Origin: CAVWXT01 sp963759115
GTDB lineage: Bacteria > Planctomycetota > Planctomycetia > Pirellulales > Thermoguttaceae
Length of the DNA stretch: 64,000 nucleotides
Direction of reading: 5' to 3'
NCBI GenBank assembly: GCA_963759115.1
Contig: CAVWXT010000006.1
Coordinates: 1,674,001-1,738,000, forward strand
Shown piece by piece: positions 20,764 to 29,639 of the stretch; position 1 is the stretch's first letter; each line of letters begins with the position of its first letter. Made by a program: the position numbers and the translations under genes. The notes beneath the pieces were generated by a model, which made no database searches, had not been told where the DNA came from, and saw only the letters and a program-made list of their open reading frames with translations.

Positions 20764-22095
20764 ATGAAACCCGTTCTGACCAACCGGCGTGATTTCGTGA
20801 GGCATTGCGCGGCGGCTTCGGCCATCGCGATGGGGTGGCGCGGCCTGTCGTGCGCGGCCGAGGGAGAGCCCCCGCACGATTGGGCCACCTCGCTCGAAGA
20901 CCCCGTCCGCAAGATGTTCTCCGGGCCGCCGGATCTCGACAAAGTGCTCGCGCTGTTCCCCCGCACGCAAGGCCCGCCCGCCTTCGATCCACAACTCATC
21001 GGCGAGAACGTCGCCAAGTTGCAGACCAACCCGAAGGTCGACACGGGGCACCCTTTCCTCGACAAGGCGGTCCTGACGGGATTGGCCCACATCGACGCGA
21101 CCTTTCGCGGCGATCATCCCAAGTACGGAGTAGGGACCTATGCCGCCTCGGTACACGATGGCTTTCCGCCCACGATCATCGCCGCCGTCGACGCCCTGAC
21201 GGCCTGGGGCATGAACCTGCGGGCGTGCGCGCTGTTCCGCTATTGGCTGGCGAACTTCGTGAAAGAGGACGGGCAAATCAGCTATTACGGGCCGTCGATC
21301 GCCGAGTATGGCCAACTCCTGCACACGGCCGCGTTGCTCGAAGAGAGGGCCGGTCCCGAGGGCTGGTGGCCCGAAGGACTTCAGGCCCTCGATCGAATCG
21401 CCGAACATCTCCTACGGCTTTGCGCTGCGGCAGGCAAGGAGGGCGGGCTGATCTCCGGCGTCCCCGAAGCCGACACGCGAAAGGACACGGCCAGGTATTT
21501 CCACAACAACGCCTGGGTGGTGAAGGGCCTGCGACGCTGGGCCGACCTCTGCCAACGCCGCCACGCTTCGCCGACCACGGCGGCCGACACCGCTCGGAAA
21601 ATTGCCGGCGAATTGGCCGACCATACGCTCCGCGCAATTGCGAAGACGTGGCCTGCCGATCGGGCCGACTGGTGGCTGCCGCCGCAGGTCGAGCCCGTTG
21701 CGAGGCCCTCGCCCCTTGTCGTGGCCTCACGAGTCGGCTCGTACACGAATTACCGTTACTGGCCCGAGTTGCTCTCCAGCGGGCTGTTGCCGGCGGAAAT
21801 GACCAACCGGGTCGTCGACTCGCGTCTACATGGGGGCGGGCAGTTTTGCGGAATGACGCGGTTCGCCAAGCACCTGGACGATTGGCCGCTGGCCGACTAT
21901 CTCCACGGCCTGTGGTCGCTGGGGCGGAAGAACGACTTCTTGCTGAGCCTGTATGGGCACGTCGCCTATCACCAGGCCGAAGGCCACTTGACGGCCTACG
22001 AGGGCGTTTCCTTCCCGCCGGGCAAGAAGGTGGCCGACTATTGTTTGCCCAGCCAACTGGTCGCAGTCCGGGCCGGCCGATTGCTTCAGCGGTAG
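20764..22095 (+). CDS. Tat-exported hypothetical protein, alpha-helical
   Basis: 443 residues. The N-terminus carries a twin-arginine signal (TNRRDFVRHCAAASAIAMGW). The rest is helical, with Trp and Gly-rich motifs (GPEGWWPEGLQALDRIAEHL, YGPSIAEYGQLLHTAALLEE) that recall (alpha/alpha)6 toroid proteins such as GH88/105-type sugar hydrolases. I cannot assign catalytic residues, so the role is open. It lies 53 bases downstream of the RND permease but probably has its own transcription start. Its end overlaps a convergent antitoxin-like frame. Confidence 0.8.
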   Translation: MKPVLTNRRDFVRHCAAASAIAMGWRGLSCAAEGEPPHDWATSLEDPVRKMFSGPPDLDKVLALFPRTQGPPAFDPQLIGENVAKLQTNPKVDTGHPFLDKAVLTGLAHIDATFRGDHPKYGVGTYAASVHDGFPPTIIAAVDALTAWGMNLRACALFRYWLANFVKEDGQISYYGPSIAEYGQLLHTAALLEERAGPEGWWPEGLQALDRIAEHLLRLCAAAGKEGGLISGVPEADTRKDTARYFHNNAWVVKGLRRWADLCQRRHASPTTAADTARKIAGELADHTLRAIAKTWPADRADWWLPPQVEPVARPSPLVVASRVGSYTNYRYWPELLSSGLLPAEMTNRVVDSRLHGGGQFCGMTRFAKHLDDWPLADYLHGLWSLGRKNDFLLSLYGHVAYHQAEGHLTAYEGVSFPPGKKVADYCLPSQLVAVRAGRLLQR

Positions 22096-22322
22096 GGCCG
22101 GGCTTGCTCCGCCTCAAGCCGCTTCCGCCCTCGCTCCTTGATGTCCTCAAAGAAAAGCCGGAGCCCGTCTTCATCCTCGATCTCGATTCCCTCGCCGCGG
22201 TCGAGCCGATCCAGGGCCGGCTGAATCTCGCGGCGAAGCTCTTCGATTCGCCGCTGGCGCTGCTGCAACAACCGCGGCGCTTGGCCGACAACCCCTTCAC
22301 TGCTCTCCGGGGTGTGAACCAT
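22086..22322 (-). pseudogene. ParD-like antitoxin remnant
   Basis: 78 residues. The second half (QAPRLLQQRQRRIEELRREI, then ALDRLDRGEGIEIEDEDGL) has the pattern of the C-terminal helices of ParD antitoxins. The first 13 residues do not fit that family and the ribbon-helix-helix part is missing, so the front seems to have been lost or replaced. No toxin gene follows. It runs toward the end of the Tat-exported protein and overlaps it by ten bases. Confidence 0.45.
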
Positions 22323-22437
22323 TACCCAGTTGAGTTTGCTGTGTCTTTTGGGTAGGCTATCCGGAGTTGGGGGGGAGCGTTGGCCCCGACCAACGTCAGA
22401 TTGAGCCAGATACTATCACAAGAGAAAGTGCGCGATT

Positions 22438-23709
22438 ATGGCCAGCCACAATTCGAACGTTCCTCGCGAATTTCGCAACGCCGGCGTAGTACACGTCGAG
22501 GAGCCGGTCCGCGTCGGCATCATCGGCGTAGAGGGACGCGGCATGGAGCATCTGAAGACGTTGCGGACGATCGAGGGCGTCGAGGTGCCGGCTGTGTGCG
22601 ATCTGAACCCCGCGGCCGCGGCCAAGGCGCAGGAGACGGTCGCCCGTGCGGGCCGGAAGGAGCCTGACGTCTATGCTCAAGGCGCAGAGGATTTTCAACG
22701 TCTCTTAGAACGCAGCGACCTCGACGCCGTGATTATCGCCACTCCCTGGGAGTGCCACGCGTCGATGGCGGTCGCTGCCATGAAGGCCGGCAAGTACGCG
22801 GCCGTCGAAGTGCCCTGCGCGATCTCGCTCGACGAATGTTGGGAGTTGGTGAAGACGCACGAGGCCACCGGCGTCCCCTGCATGATGCTGGAGAATTGGA
22901 GCTACCGCCGCGACAACCTCGCTGTGCTGAACATGATTCGCAACGGCCTGTTCGGCGAGATTGTCCACTGTCACTGCGCCCATTCGCACAACTGCCTCTC
23001 CTGGTACTTCGACGCCGAAGGCCAGCCGCGCTGGGGCGGCAAGCACTTGCTCAAACGGAACGCCGATCAGTATCCGACGCACAGCCTCGGGCCGGTGTTG
23101 AGTTGGATGGACATCAACTGCGGCGACCGGTTCGACTGCCTGGTGTCGATGGCCACACGATCGTTGGGCATCAGAGATCAATTGGAGCGGAAGTACGGCA
23201 AGGATCACGGGCCCGCCAATCTCCCGTACCTCCAGGGCGACATCGTCACCACCATGATCAAGACAGTCAGAGGGAACACAATCGTCATCAGCCATGGACA
23301 TGCAATTGCCGCGGCCCTACGATAACCGCTGGCAGGTTCAGGGCACGCGGGGTTTGTACAATGAGCAGCGCGACGCCGTATACATTGACGGTGTCAGCCC
23401 GCAGCACGAACAGTGGGAGCCGTTTCCACCTTACCAGGACAAGTACGATCATTCCCTCTGGAAGAACTTGCCGCCGGAAACGCTCCAGACGGGTCACAGC
23501 GGCACCGACGTGCTGGAGTTGCGGGAGTTTATCCGGGCGGTTCGCGCAAAGCGCAGACACCAATCGACATCTACGACTCGGTGGCGATGAGCGTCGTCTT
23601 CCCCTTGTCCGAGCAATCGATCGCCGCCGGCAGCATGCCGGTGAAATGCCCGGACTTCACCAGCGGCAGGTGGGAAACAACCAAGCCGAAGTTTGCCGTC
23701 GACGGTTAG
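22438..23709 (+). CDS. Gfo/Idh/MocA-family oxidoreductase, frameshifted
   Basis: About 423 residues. The N-terminal Rossmann domain has VRVGIIGVEGRGMEHLKTL, the dinucleotide-binding glycines, and the family signature AMKAGKYAAVEVPCAISLDE with the conserved E-x-P (here EVPC). The C-terminal part has GTRGLYNEQRDAVY and DIYDSVAMSVVFPLSE as in the NAD-dependent N-acetylgalactosaminidase (GH109-like) branch. The frame shifts near 23300 and near 23560. It uses NAD(P) to act on a sugar or related compound; the substrate is unknown. A UroD-like gene follows at once. Confidence 0.88.
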
Positions 23710-23722
23710 CCAGGGTGAGCCG

Positions 23723-24793
23723 ATGGAAATGACGCCGCGCGAGCGCTGGTTGGCACTGTTGGGGCACAAAACGCCCGATCGCATTCCGACCGACTACCAG
23801 GCGACCGAGGAGGTCACCGCCCGGCTGCGCCGCGATCTCGGCTGTGCCGACAACGAGGCGATCTACCGCCGGCTCCACATTGACGCCCGCCGCTTCGTCG
23901 AGCCGACGTGGCGCCGTCCGCCGGACCGGCGTCCCGAGGCCGACGTGTGGGGCATCATCTATCGCTCGGTGTCGTATGGTTCGGGCGCATACCTTGAGCC
24001 GCATGCTCTTCCGCTCGCCGGCAAGGACAATGTGGCGCAGATTCACGCCCATCGGTGGCCGAAGTGCGATGAGTTCGACTATGCCGCGGTGACGCAGGCC
24101 ATCGAGCAAGACGACGGGTTCCGACCGATCCACGCCGGTTGCTACGAACCGTTTCTCCTATATGGCTATCTGCGCGGTTTACAAACGTCGATGGAGGACT
24201 TGGCGCTGCGGCCGGAGATCGCGGATGCCATCCTCGGACACATCTTCGACTTCTACTACGAGCATCACCGCCGCATTTTCGAGGCCGGAGCGGGCCGCAT
24301 CGACCTGACATGGGTCGCCGAGGACCTGGGCTCGCAGAGGGGGCCGCTGATGAGCCTGGCCATGTATCGCCGTTTCCTGCTGCCCAACCAGATCAAGATG
24401 GCCGAGTTGGCTCGCTCCTACGGCGTTCACGTGATGTACCACACCGACGGGGCCGCGCGGGTGTTCCTGCCCGATTTGATCGACTGCGTGGGAATTGAGA
24501 TACTCAATCCGATCCAATGGCGGTCCGCGGGCATGGAGCGGGAGAAGCTCGTCGCCGACTTTGGCCACAGGATCATTTTCCACGGCTCGATCGACAATCA
24601 ACAAACGCTGTCGTTCGGCAGCGTGGACGACGTCGTCCGCGAGGTGCGTGAGAGCGTGGATATCTACCGCAACGCCCGCTGGGTCTGCGCCCCCTGCCAT
24701 AACCTCCAGCCGGTCAGCCCCACCCAGAACATCGTGGCCATGTACGAAGCGATCCATGAGTTTGGGTGCGCTCACGTCGACTGCGATCAATAG
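23723..24793 (+). CDS. Uroporphyrinogen-decarboxylase-like protein (UroD/MtaA family)
   Basis: 356 residues beginning MEMTPRERWLALLGHKTPDR, typical of the UroD-like methyltransferase/decarboxylase family rather than true HemE. A central YHTDGAARVFLPDLIDCVGI segment and CAPCHNLQPVSPTQNI follow the family fold. The C-terminal His-x-x-Cys sites could bind zinc as in MtaA-type methyltransferases. The gene follows the Gfo/Idh/MocA oxidoreductase by 13 bases and ATG at 23723 has a weak GAG upstream. Planctomycetes have many paralogues of unknown substrate. The exact reaction is not known. Confidence 0.85.
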   Translation: MEMTPRERWLALLGHKTPDRIPTDYQATEEVTARLRRDLGCADNEAIYRRLHIDARRFVEPTWRRPPDRRPEADVWGIIYRSVSYGSGAYLEPHALPLAGKDNVAQIHAHRWPKCDEFDYAAVTQAIEQDDGFRPIHAGCYEPFLLYGYLRGLQTSMEDLALRPEIADAILGHIFDFYYEHHRRIFEAGAGRIDLTWVAEDLGSQRGPLMSLAMYRRFLLPNQIKMAELARSYGVHVMYHTDGAARVFLPDLIDCVGIEILNPIQWRSAGMEREKLVADFGHRIIFHGSIDNQQTLSFGSVDDVVREVRESVDIYRNARWVCAPCHNLQPVSPTQNIVAMYEAIHEFGCAHVDCDQ

Positions 24794-25057
24794 ATTACCA
24801 ACGAATGTCCGACCGTTTCGGCTTCGCGCCCCGGCCGTCCGACTCGAAGCCGGTTTGTCGGGGAGCGAATCCACGTCCATCCCTATCCGTTGTCAGCGTC
24901 ATGGATTAGAATCGATGGATTCTCCAGGCAGCCAAGGGGCCTTGTCCGTGCGGGGCCTCTGTGGCGAGTGGGGGGCAGGGACTCGTACATCAAGGTCGTC
25001 GTCGTTCGCCCGCCAATCGCCGCGTGCAAAGCGTCAGCAATTTTTTCAACACGTTTC

Positions 25058-26854
25058 ATGAACCATATTCGTAACTTCTGCATCATCGCCCATATTGACC
25101 ATGGGAAATCGACCCTGGCCGATCGGTTGATCCAGGCCTGTGGCGGCGTTTCGCAGCGCGAGTTTCGCGACCAACTGCTCGACTCGATGGATATCGAGCG
25201 CGAGCGGGGGATCACGATCAAGAGCAATTCGATCACGCTTTCCTACCGCGCCCCCGACGGGCAGGACTATCAACTGAACCTGATCGACACCCCGGGGCAC
25301 GTCGATTTTTCGCACGAGGTGCGGCGCTCGCTCCTGGCGTGCGACGGCGCGTTGATTGTCGTGGATGCATCCCAGGGTGTCGAGGCGCAGACGGTCGCCA
25401 ACCTCTACCTGGCACTGGATCACAACCTGGAATTGCTGCCGGTAATCAACAAGATCGATCTGCCCGCCGCCGATGTCGAGCGGGTGCGCGAGGAGATCGA
25501 TAAGGACCTGGGGCTCGATCCGTTCGCGGCGATCCCCGTCTCGGCCAAGACCGGTTTCGGCATTCAAGACGTGCTGGCGGGAATCGTCGAGAAGTTGCCT
25601 TGCCCCAAGGGCGACCCGACCGGGCCGCTGAAAGCGCTCGTCTTCGACGCGCAGTTCGATCGTTATCGCGGGGTGATCCTCCTGTGCCGCGTCATGGATG
25701 GCACGGTGAAACCCGGCGACGCCATCCATTTCATGCACTCGGGCTGGGATTACACGGTGGAGGAAGTGGGGATCAATCGGCTGAAGTTCTATCCCCAAGA
25801 GCAGCTCGGCGCCGGGGAGGTGGGCTACATCATCGCCGGAATCAAGAGCGTGCGGGAGATCGAAATCGGCGATACGATCACCCACCTCGACCGCCCGGCG
25901 GCCGAACCGGTCCCCGGCTACCAGAAGGCGAAGCAGGTCGTCTTTTCTTCGATCTATCCGATCGATGCGGACGAGTACCGCGAACTGGCGAAGGCCCTGG
26001 ACAAGCTGGCCATCAACGACGCCGCCCTGACGTATGAGAAAGACAGCTCCGCGGCCCTGGGCTTCGGGTTCCGCTGCGGATTCCTCGGCCTGCTGCACCT
26101 GGACGTGATCCAGGAGCGCCTGCAGCGGGAGTTTGACATCGGGTTGGTCGTCTCGGCCCCGTCGGTCAGGTACAAGGTGACCTTGAAGGACGGCAACGTG
26201 CTCGAGGTCGACAACCCGGGAAACTGGCCCGATCCGTTCAAGATCGCCAGCGTCACGGAGCCGTACATCAAGGCGTCGATTCTCACGCCCGAAGAGTACG
26301 TCGGATCGGTCATGGAGCTATGCCGTGAATATCGCTCGGCGAGCCAGCAAATGAATTACCTGTCCGTGGGCCGGGTCGAGGTCACGAGCGAGATGCCGTT
26401 GGGCGAGGTGCTCTTCGATTTCTACGGCAAGCTCAAGACGGTCACCCGCGGCTACGGCTCGTTCGATTACGCCCCGATCGACTATCGCGAGACCGACGTG
26501 GTGAAGGTCGAAATCCTGATTAACCAGGAACCGGTCGATACGCTTGCCTACCTGGTCCATCGCGACAAGGCGCGGGCACGGGCGCTGCACTACTGCGAGC
26601 AACTGGCCGAAGCGATTCCCCGTCACCAGTTCAAGATCCCGATCCAGGGCGTGATCGGCGGCAAGGTCATCGCCCGCTCGACGATCCAGGCCTACCGCAA
26701 GGACGTGACGGCCAAGTGCTACGGCGGCGACGTGACGCGCAAGAAGAAGCTCCTCGAAAAGCAGAAGAAGGGCAAGGCGAAGATGAAGCAGGTCGGCCAG
26801 GTCCAGATACCGCAAAAGGCCTTCATTGCGGTCCTTGCGGCGGATAGGAAGTAG
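25058..26854 (+). CDS. lepA: Elongation factor 4 (LepA), ribosome back-translocation GTPase
   Basis: 598 residues, the usual length, with no frameshift. The start at 25058 gives MNHIRNFCIIAHIDHGKSTL with G1 (AHIDHGKST), G2/G3 (ERGITIKS, DTPGHVDF) and G4 (NKIDLP) GTPase motifs. The C-terminal LepA-specific domain includes YRKDVTAKCYGGDVTRKKKL and QKKGKAKMKQVGQV. It acts on ribosomes, as EF-G does, and helps in initiation or stalled elongation. The predicted longer frame upstream (from 24890) lacks homology, so this ATG is the likely start. Confidence 0.97.
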   Translation: MNHIRNFCIIAHIDHGKSTLADRLIQACGGVSQREFRDQLLDSMDIERERGITIKSNSITLSYRAPDGQDYQLNLIDTPGHVDFSHEVRRSLLACDGALIVVDASQGVEAQTVANLYLALDHNLELLPVINKIDLPAADVERVREEIDKDLGLDPFAAIPVSAKTGFGIQDVLAGIVEKLPCPKGDPTGPLKALVFDAQFDRYRGVILLCRVMDGTVKPGDAIHFMHSGWDYTVEEVGINRLKFYPQEQLGAGEVGYIIAGIKSVREIEIGDTITHLDRPAAEPVPGYQKAKQVVFSSIYPIDADEYRELAKALDKLAINDAALTYEKDSSAALGFGFRCGFLGLLHLDVIQERLQREFDIGLVVSAPSVRYKVTLKDGNVLEVDNPGNWPDPFKIASVTEPYIKASILTPEEYVGSVMELCREYRSASQQMNYLSVGRVEVTSEMPLGEVLFDFYGKLKTVTRGYGSFDYAPIDYRETDVVKVEILINQEPVDTLAYLVHRDKARARALHYCEQLAEAIPRHQFKIPIQGVIGGKVIARSTIQAYRKDVTAKCYGGDVTRKKKLLEKQKKGKAKMKQVGQVQIPQKAFIAVLAADRK

Positions 26855-26959
26855 GGAGCGCCGCGAGTCTGCGTCCCGGTTTCGACTCGTTTCTGCTCTA
26901 ACGATGCCCCCCTTATTGCTGCAGCCGACGGCTGTGGTAGAATATTGGTGGAGGAAATC

Positions 26960-27217
26960 ATGAACGTCGTGTTGCACGGGACCGTCCGCGGCCGGACGGT
27001 CGAATTGGATCGTGATCCGGGAATCGAAGAGAACCGCGTGGTTGAGGTCATTCTGCGGACCAAGCGGTTGCCTGGCCCTCCGCCGGCCTGGGAGGCGGGA
27101 AGCACTGAAACGGCCGCGGGGATGCTGGCGGACGCGTGGACCTCGGAGGATGACCGGATCCTCGAGGAGATCCACGAAGAGCGCCAACGGTCGGCGTTTC
27201 GGGAGATCCCGGAATGA
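26960..27217 (+). CDS. VapB-type antitoxin
   Basis: 85 residues starting MNVVLHGTVRGRTVELDRDP, which looks like a swapped-hairpin antitoxin N-terminus. The C-terminal half is acidic with EDDRILEEIHEERQRSAFREI, the usual toxin-binding tail. Its stop overlaps the ATG of a PIN toxin (ATGA at 27214-27217). The toxin behind it is truncated, so this antitoxin appears to be an orphan. Confidence 0.75.
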   Translation: MNVVLHGTVRGRTVELDRDPGIEENRVVEVILRTKRLPGPPPAWEAGSTETAAGMLADAWTSEDDRILEEIHEERQRSAFREIPE

Positions 27218-27324
27218 GCTATCTGCTCGACACCAACATTCTCTCGGCCCATCTGCGCCGCCCTTCCGGGCTGCAACACCGCACGTTCGCAGTTGCCCGG
27301 CACCTGCGGGAGAGTGCAGAATAG
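27214..27324 (+). pseudogene. Truncated PIN toxin (VapC N-terminus)
   Basis: Reads MSYLLDTNILSAHLRRPSGL, the standard start of VapC with the first catalytic Asp in LLDTN, and then stops at codon 37. About 100 residues of the fold, including the other catalytic acids, are missing. The sequence after the stop belongs to the next toxin-antitoxin module. This looks like a deletion, not a single-base shift. Confidence 0.75.
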
Positions 27325-27357
27325 AGTCGGAAGTGCTCAAAAACGTTGAGGATTGCT

Positions 27358-27570
27358 ATGATAGCCGTTCAACTCGATCAGAGCCGCGAAGAACTCTTGG
27401 ACCAACTGGCGCGAGCGGAAGGTGCAGAAGCCGCTGACGTTGCGCGACGAGTCCTTGAGGACTATCTCGATTTCCGGTCACTGCCGAAGGACGATCATGC
27501 GGACTGGGCAGAGGCGTCCGTTCGATTGACGCGGGAAATCATGAGTGACGAGAATTGGGGCGAGCAATAG
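27358..27570 (+). CDS. MazE-like antitoxin
   Basis: 70 residues from ATG at 27358: MIAVQLDQSREELLDQLARA, then ADVARRVLEDYLDF, and an acidic tail ending IMSDENWGEQ. It pairs with the MazF-like protein 1 base downstream (27572). Antitoxins of this kind bind operator DNA and block the toxin's RNA site. Confidence 0.75.
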   Translation: MIAVQLDQSREELLDQLARAEGAEAADVARRVLEDYLDFRSLPKDDHADWAEASVRLTREIMSDENWGEQ

Positions 27571-27571
27571 C

Positions 27572-27886
27572 ATGGACCGCGGTGAAGTTTGGTGGGCTGA
27601 TTTGCCGCCGCCCGTCGGACGGCGTTCCGTCTTGATTGTCACGCGATCGGCGGCGGTTGCCGTTCGGAATCAAGTCGTGGTTGCCCAGGTCACGCGCACC
27701 GCACATGGCCTGCCGTGTGAAGTTGCGCTCACGCAGGCCGATGGGATGCCGGAGGACTCGTTTGCGAATTGCGACGTGCTCTTGACGGTGCCGAAGTCGC
27801 GGCTGACGCGACGAATCACCCTGCTCAGCGCGACCAAGATGAGAGATATCAATAACGCCCTGAAGTTCGCGATAGAGATCCTGTAA
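27572..27886 (+). CDS. MazF/PemK-type mRNA endoribonuclease toxin
   Basis: 104 residues with the PemK/MazF core: MDRGEVWWADLPPPVGRRSV, VLIVTRSAAVAVRNQVVVAQVT, then a C-terminal helix. The motifs R-G-x-V-W and the S/T strand (LLSATKMRDINNALK) fit an RNase that cuts single-stranded mRNA. The gene is one base from its antitoxin gene, the usual arrangement. No frameshift. Confidence 0.88.
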   Translation: MDRGEVWWADLPPPVGRRSVLIVTRSAAVAVRNQVVVAQVTRTAHGLPCEVALTQADGMPEDSFANCDVLLTVPKSRLTRRITLLSATKMRDINNALKFAIEIL

Positions 27887-27901
27887 GGACAAGTCGCGGT
27901 T

Positions 27902-27918
27902 GCACGGCACAGCCGTGC
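27902..27918. terminator. Short hairpin after mazF
   Basis: GCACGGC-ACA-GCCGTGC, a 7-bp stem, 15 bases after the toxin stop. A weak T-run (ATTTTG) comes 6-9 bases later, so it may be a terminator; the same motif family is also common as a dispersed repeat. Confidence 0.45.
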
Positions 27919-27935
27919 CGGATATTTTGCCTACT

Positions 27936-28121
27936 ATGGACCTCACGACTGAAGATCGTCGCCGGTCGCAAGACACTGCCCGTTTGACGCCGCGCGAGCG
28001 GTTGGAACGTTTCGCCGCGTTGCAGAGACGAGCCATGCAACTGCTTTCCGCGTCGCCCGAAGGCTACCGGCACTATTGGGAGCGCAACCTGCGCCAGCGC
28101 AGCATTCATGCCAAGTACTGA
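27936..28121 (+). CDS. Small partner of a nucleotidyltransferase
   Basis: 61 residues: MDLTTEDRRRSQDTARLTPR, a basic helix with LERFAALQRRAMQLLSASPE, ending in YWERNLRQRSIHAKY. Its end overlaps the start of the nucleotidyltransferase by 14 bases. Small basic proteins like this are common ahead of such genes and are probably the partner in a toxin-antitoxin pair. Not assigned to a named family. Confidence 0.6.
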   Translation: MDLTTEDRRRSQDTARLTPRERLERFAALQRRAMQLLSASPEGYRHYWERNLRQRSIHAKY

Positions 28122-28590
28122 CGATCCCCTGACCGTCTTTCAGCTTCTGGCTCGCGCCGGCGTGCCGTTTGTCATCATTGGCGGGCACGCCGTCGCCTTT
28201 CACGGTTACGTACGCGCCACCGAGGACGCCGACCTCATTTTTGAGCGATCCCCGGCCTCGGAGGCGGCCCTGCTGGAGGCCCTCCAGTCCATCCACGCCT
28301 GCTGGATCAGCGCTGAGCGCGACCCCGCCACCGGCCACGAAAGGCTGGTCCCGGTGTCGGCGTCCTACGTGCGCGGCGAACACCTGATGATGCTGACCAC
28401 GGATCTTGGTTTTCTCGACCTCTACGACTACATCCCCGGCTTTCCGGATATGCCGGTAGCCGACGTCTTTTCCGACAGCATCGAGCTTGACAACCTGCGA
28501 TTTGTTTCGCTGCGCTGGCTGCGCAGATTGAAGCAGGCCGCCAGCCACCACAAAGACCTTGACGACTTGGAGCATCTTCCCTCTTCTTGA
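28108..28590 (+). CDS. Nucleotidyltransferase of a toxin-antitoxin or defence pair
   Basis: 160 residues. The core motif GGHAVAFHGYVRATEDADLIF matches the Pol-beta-like GG-x(n)-DxD signature (GG near residue 25, D-A-D near 40). The rest is a compact alpha/beta fold ending in a DLDDLEHL tail. Family members transfer a nucleotide to tRNA or protein; the AbiEii and DUF6036 groups act as toxins. The exact substrate is not known. Confidence 0.78.
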   Translation: MPSTDDPLTVFQLLARAGVPFVIIGGHAVAFHGYVRATEDADLIFERSPASEAALLEALQSIHACWISAERDPATGHERLVPVSASYVRGEHLMMLTTDLGFLDLYDYIPGFPDMPVADVFSDSIELDNLRFVSLRWLRRLKQAASHHKDLDDLEHLPSS

Positions 28591-28599
28591 GGCTCCCGC

Positions 28600-28780
28600 C
28601 GGGTGAGCAGGCGAGGCATGCGAGGGCCGAAGGCCCGCCAGTTCTCCCAGCGAAGGCGGGGCACCCCGGGGTACCCGCGGAGCGGGTCGGCGGGTCGGCC
28701 CTGGTTGCGAGAGACGCCCACCGCCCCGCCATTTTTTCACCACTCCATCTTCCGGCCCGAAGGGCCAACCGTCCTTCAAT
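28600..28780. repeat. REP-like repeat block, partial copy
   Basis: Shares long stretches with the two large direct repeats at 29241-29609 and 29640-29990: GCGAAGGCGGGGCACC, GCCCTGGTTGCGA, CCATTTTTTCACCACTC. It contains a GGCCC-GAA-GGGCC palindrome at 28754-28766, just downstream of the REP-associated transposase. Confidence 0.75.
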
Positions 28781-29231
28781 CCCACACGTAACGCTCATCG
28801 ATTTCGATTTCATGCCTCTGGCAAATCCGGCGGAACTCATCCTGAAAAGACAGCGTCCGATGATGTTCGGCCTGACGCTCGATGTAATCGATCACCTGCG
28901 GCACCGCCGACTGGCTGACCGAGAACGCGCCGTAGCCGGCCTGCCAATGGAAATCGGGCAGATCACACGCCCGCCGCTTGATCCACTTCGAGGTCTCCGT
29001 CTTCAAATGTTCCAATAGCTCCGCCACGGTCACGGTCCGGGCCAGACCGCAGAGGATGTGCACGTGGTCGATCCAACCGCCCGAGCGCGCCGACGGGCAG
29101 CCGATCTCCTTGGCGTGGTGGCCTAACATGCGGAACATCTCCTCGCGGATTTCCTCGTTCTGGAGAAACGCGCGGCGTCCCACGGTGCTGAAGGTGATGT
29201 GCAACCAGATCCGTGCGAGCGATTGAGGCAT
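28776..29231 (-). CDS. REP-associated tyrosine transposase (RAYT, IS200/IS605-like)
   Basis: 151 residues starting MPQSLARIWLHITFSTVGRR at 29231. It has the HUH pair (GWIDHVHILCGL) and the tyrosine near ALPQVIDYIERQ-type C-terminal helix (PQVIDYIERQAEHHRTL), the two motifs of Y1 transposases. RAYTs act on REP hairpins rather than on IS ends. GGCCC-NNN-GGGCC palindromes lie within about 10 bases of its ends (28754-28766 and 29242-29254). The ORF upstream of the ATG is the palindromic repeat, not protein. Confidence 0.9.
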   Translation of the reverse strand: MPQSLARIWLHITFSTVGRRAFLQNEEIREEMFRMLGHHAKEIGCPSARSGGWIDHVHILCGLARTVTVAELLEHLKTETSKWIKRRACDLPDFHWQAGYGAFSVSQSAVPQVIDYIERQAEHHRTLSFQDEFRRICQRHEIEIDERYVWD

Positions 29232-29240
29232 AGGAATTGT

Positions 29241-29609
29241 TGGCCCGTAGGGCCGAAGGGTGATTGAGAATGGAAGAATGGATTCTCTCTCGGCGGCGTC
29301 CCAATTACCAGGGCGTTGCCCTTCGCTGAGAGAACGCCTGGGCCTGCGGCCCGCATGTAGTTTGGCCTGCACGCCTGGTTTGCCCCGAACGCCATCCGTT
29401 CATTCGGCCCGCATGTTGTCCGGCCTTCGACGTGGATTTGGTCAGCCTCGCATCGCTGGTTTGCTCCGAAGTGCGTGCCCCGAAGGGGCGTCGGTTCGCT
29501 CAGCGAAGGCGGGGCACCCGCGCAGCGGGTCGGCCCTGGTTGCGAAAGACGTTCACCGCCCCACCATTTTTTCACCACTCCGTCTTTCGGCCCAACGGGC
29601 CAACTGTTC
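29241..29609. repeat. REP repeat unit, copy 1
   Basis: A 369-base unit bounded by GGCCCGTAGGGCC (29242-29254) and GGCCCAACGGGCC (29589-29601). About nine in ten bases are shared with copy 2 (29640-29990), including TGAGAATGGAAGAATGGATT and AATTACCAGGGCGTTGCCC. No reading frame here shows protein features; apparent ORFs in this unit are translations of the palindromes. Confidence 0.8.
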
Positions 29610-29639
29610 GTCGTCCTCGCCTGGCCGAAGGAGAACGGT

